DNA of 64,000 nt from assembly GCA_024704175.1 (NCBI GenBank), contig CP085629.1:1860001-1924000 (forward strand). The letters run 5' to 3'. Both the position numbers and the translations under genes were made by a program. The stretch comes from Paenibacillus sp. P25 (GTDB taxonomy: Bacteria; Bacillota; Bacilli; Paenibacillales; NBRC-103111). A model generated the notes under the pieces. That model did no database searches. It was not told the DNA's origin and saw only the letters and a program-made list of their open reading frames with translations. How positions within the stretch are numbered: position 1 is the stretch's first letter; every line of letters starts with the position of its first letter. Below are positions 62,342 through 64,000 of this stretch, piece by piece.

Positions 62342-64000
62342 ATGCTCAAGCTGCCGAATTTGGACGACCGGATGTACGAGCAAATGGTGGAGGCGGCGCG
62401 AAAGCAGATTCCGGCCCTTTATCCGGCTTGGACCGACGAGAATGCGCATGACCCGGGCATTACGATGCTGGAGATGCTCACTTGGCTTATCGAAATGCAG
62501 CAGTATTATTTAAACCGGGTGACGGAGAAAAATGAACTCAAGTTTCTCAAGCCGCTTGGCGTAAAACCCCGGGGGGCCGTGCCGGCTTCGGTGGAGGTTC
62601 AGTTTGAAGGCGTGACCGCGAGAACCAAGCTTCCCCGGGGGACCAAGCTGGCGGCAGGCGGATTGATCTTTGAGACGGCCGAACCGCTCCTCCTGGTTCC
62701 CGCTATACCGGACAAACTGATGGTCCGCACGGAATCGGCGGTTGTCGACTACACGTCGTCCAATGAAGGGCGCCATGTGACATTTCCGGCCTTCGGAGCC
62801 AAGGCGGAAGCGGGGAGCCGGCTCTATATCGGCTTTGCCGACCCAGCGCCGATGGATCAGCCGCTCACGCTGTCGATTCAGCTGTACGAGAATTATCCAA
62901 TCGTTCCGGTAAAGGATGTAAGAGGAGAACGCATTCCTTCAGCCAAGCTGGAATGGCAAATGTTCGGCGGCGAAGACGACCGCCCGGCGGACTGGTCGCC
63001 GCTCATTCTGCTGCGGGACGAGACCAATTACCTGTCGCAAAGCGGCAAGTCGCTGTTCCGGTTGGACCGGCCCATGAAGCCGAGAGGGATAGGTTCGGCT
63101 GCGGAACGGGAACGTTATTGGATCAGCTGCGTCGTCAAGGAACCGGGTTTCGAGCTGCCTCCGAAGATCGAGCATCTTGGGCTTGGCGCGGTCACCGCCT
63201 TCCAGCACGATACTTGGAGCTTAACGGAGGATTTTGATTGGGACGGCGTGTCGGAGCGGACGCTGGAAATCAGCCATTATCTTGCCTATTTCGGCATCGT
63301 CCGGGTTCAGGTTCAATCTGAAAGCCGGGAGGCTTGGGAGGAATGGAGCGAGAGTGCGGAGTCGCCTTCCGCGGGAGACGGTCATAAGACTTATATGTTA
63401 ACCAGGAGCAGCGAAAATAAGACGGTCCGGATCACCATTGCCGGGAATGCGGACGATCCAACGGCCGTAGCCGGCACCCGGCGGATCCGGGTGATTTGCC
63501 ATACCGGAAGGTTTGACGGACAGCGGTACATAGGCACGGCCAACGGGTCGCCGTATCAAAGATGCGAGCTCCCGAAGGTTTCCGTCATTCCGGAAACCTT
63601 CAAGCTCCAAGTCGGTGAAAAAGACCCGTTTACGGGGGCGGCTTTGGTATGACTGGCACCGGGTCGACGATTTCGATCACTCCGGTCCGGAGGACAGGCA
63701 TTTCCTTCTGGACTCGCTTGAAGGGACCGTTAGCTTCGGGAACAACGAGAAGGGAATGGCGCCACCGGCATCGGAGCAGCCGAATATTGTGATTCTTTCC
63801 CTTCGATCGACGGAGGGCGCCTCCGGTAATATCAACGAGGCCCTGATCCGGCGCTTCGCCGAGCCATGGCCTGAGGTGGAGACGGTGCGGCCTTTGAACC
63901 GGACGGTAGGTTCCGGAGGAGCCGCACCGGAAACGCTGGAGGAGGCCAAGCTTAGAGCAAGGCGTGAGCTGGAGCGGCCCGGGGCCGGCGTAACGGCCGA
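62342..64000 (+). CDS. Second baseplate J-like protein (3' truncated by window, one frameshift)
   Basis: The N-terminus LKLPNLDDRMYEQMVEAARKQI and WTDENAHDPGITMLEMLTWL, then IEMQQYYLNRVTEKN, is the conserved opening of the Afp12/Pvc12-type baseplate protein (putative baseplate assembly protein family). Further on come RGTKLAAGGLIFET and ERYWISCVVKEPGFELPPKIEHL. An extra base near 63644 hides the continuation WYDWHRVDDFDHSGP, FGNNEKGM and, at the window edge, ETLEEAKLRARREL. Its stop lies beyond the window. AAGGGAGG precedes the start. Confidence 0.85.

Noticed and set aside
43071..64000. Complete prophage or R-type pyocin
   Set aside because: The AAA ATPase, DUF4157 and DUF4255 genes are eCIS markers, and no capsid, terminase, integrase, holin or endolysin gene appears.
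43071..64000. Type VI secretion system
   Set aside because: No TssJLM membrane complex, ClpV or TssK-like genes; the sheath is a single long phage-type protein and hub and spike are separate genes.
1..64000. CRISPR arrays, tRNA or rRNA genes, insertion sequences
   Set aside because: No regularly spaced direct repeats, cloverleaf-like segments, rRNA sequence or transposase motifs were noticed on either strand. A covariance-model scan would be needed to exclude small RNAs.

Overview
The window looks like a chromosomal segment of a fairly GC-rich endospore-forming Firmicute, most likely a Paenibacillaceae member. The evidence is the strong AGGAGG-type ribosome binding sites, TTG/GTG starts, puc-type purine genes, a SinI/SinR-like pair, TnrA/GlnR-type operators and intrinsic terminators. 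No rRNA, tRNA, CRISPR array, transposase or replication origin was seen. More than 45 single-base reading-frame breaks were found by following protein homology across frames, many of them in G or C runs. They hit genes of every kind, so most are probably sequence errors. I therefore give reconstructed gene spans and mark each break.

Region 1 (1-16,914) is a purine-nitrogen catabolic island, all on the plus strand. It opens with the molybdenum and [2Fe-2S] subunits of a xanthine dehydrogenase-type enzyme (pucD, pucE) and a terminator. Two perfect TGTNA-N7-TNACA operators follow, in front of a long operon. That operon encodes a creatininase-family hydrolase, an ABC importer (ATPase, permease, NMT1-type binding lipoprotein), an FAD oxidoreductase, a Rieske oxygenase and a cytosine-deaminase-like enzyme. 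It continues with the full urate-to-ureidoglycine route (OHCU decarboxylase, urate oxidase, hydroxyisourate hydrolase, allantoinase, allantoate amidohydrolase), a 45-codon remnant of the ureidoglycine-glyoxylate aminotransferase pucG, and a gamma-glutamyltransferase homologue. Import, ring oxidation, ring opening and nitrogen release are thus encoded together, apparently under nitrogen control.

Region 2 (about 16,990-43,000) is ordinary chromosome. It holds an A+T-richer patch with an alpha/beta hydrolase, a two-gene 2-oxoacid:ferredoxin oxidoreductase (gamma-delta fusion plus alpha-beta fusion), a deoxynucleoside kinase, a two-component system, SinI/SinR-like regulators, a possible Sm-like small protein, a drug/metabolite transporter, dehydrogenases, two Nudix proteins, a divergent SRAP protein, ArsB, an amidase, two aldo/keto reductases, the NAD(P)HX repair enzyme Nnr and a YecD-like isochorismatase-family hydrolase.

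Region 3 (about 43,070 to the end, continuing beyond it) is an extracellular contractile injection system (eCIS, Afp/PVC-like). The order is: a motif-bearing unknown protein, a DUF4157 protein with an 18-residue tandem repeat, a double AAA ATPase, a DUF4255 protein, a carboxypeptidase-regulatory-like protein, a single sheath, tube, two small assembly proteins, a second tube protein, a giant basic low-complexity protein (about 1,390 codons over several frames), LysM adaptor, gp27-like hub, gp5-like spike, gp25-like protein and two gpJ/gp47-like baseplate proteins. No lysis, capsid or packaging genes are visible, so a complete prophage is unlikely. The giant protein and the LQ-GNRA-Q motif shared by the first two proteins are the least explained parts of the window.
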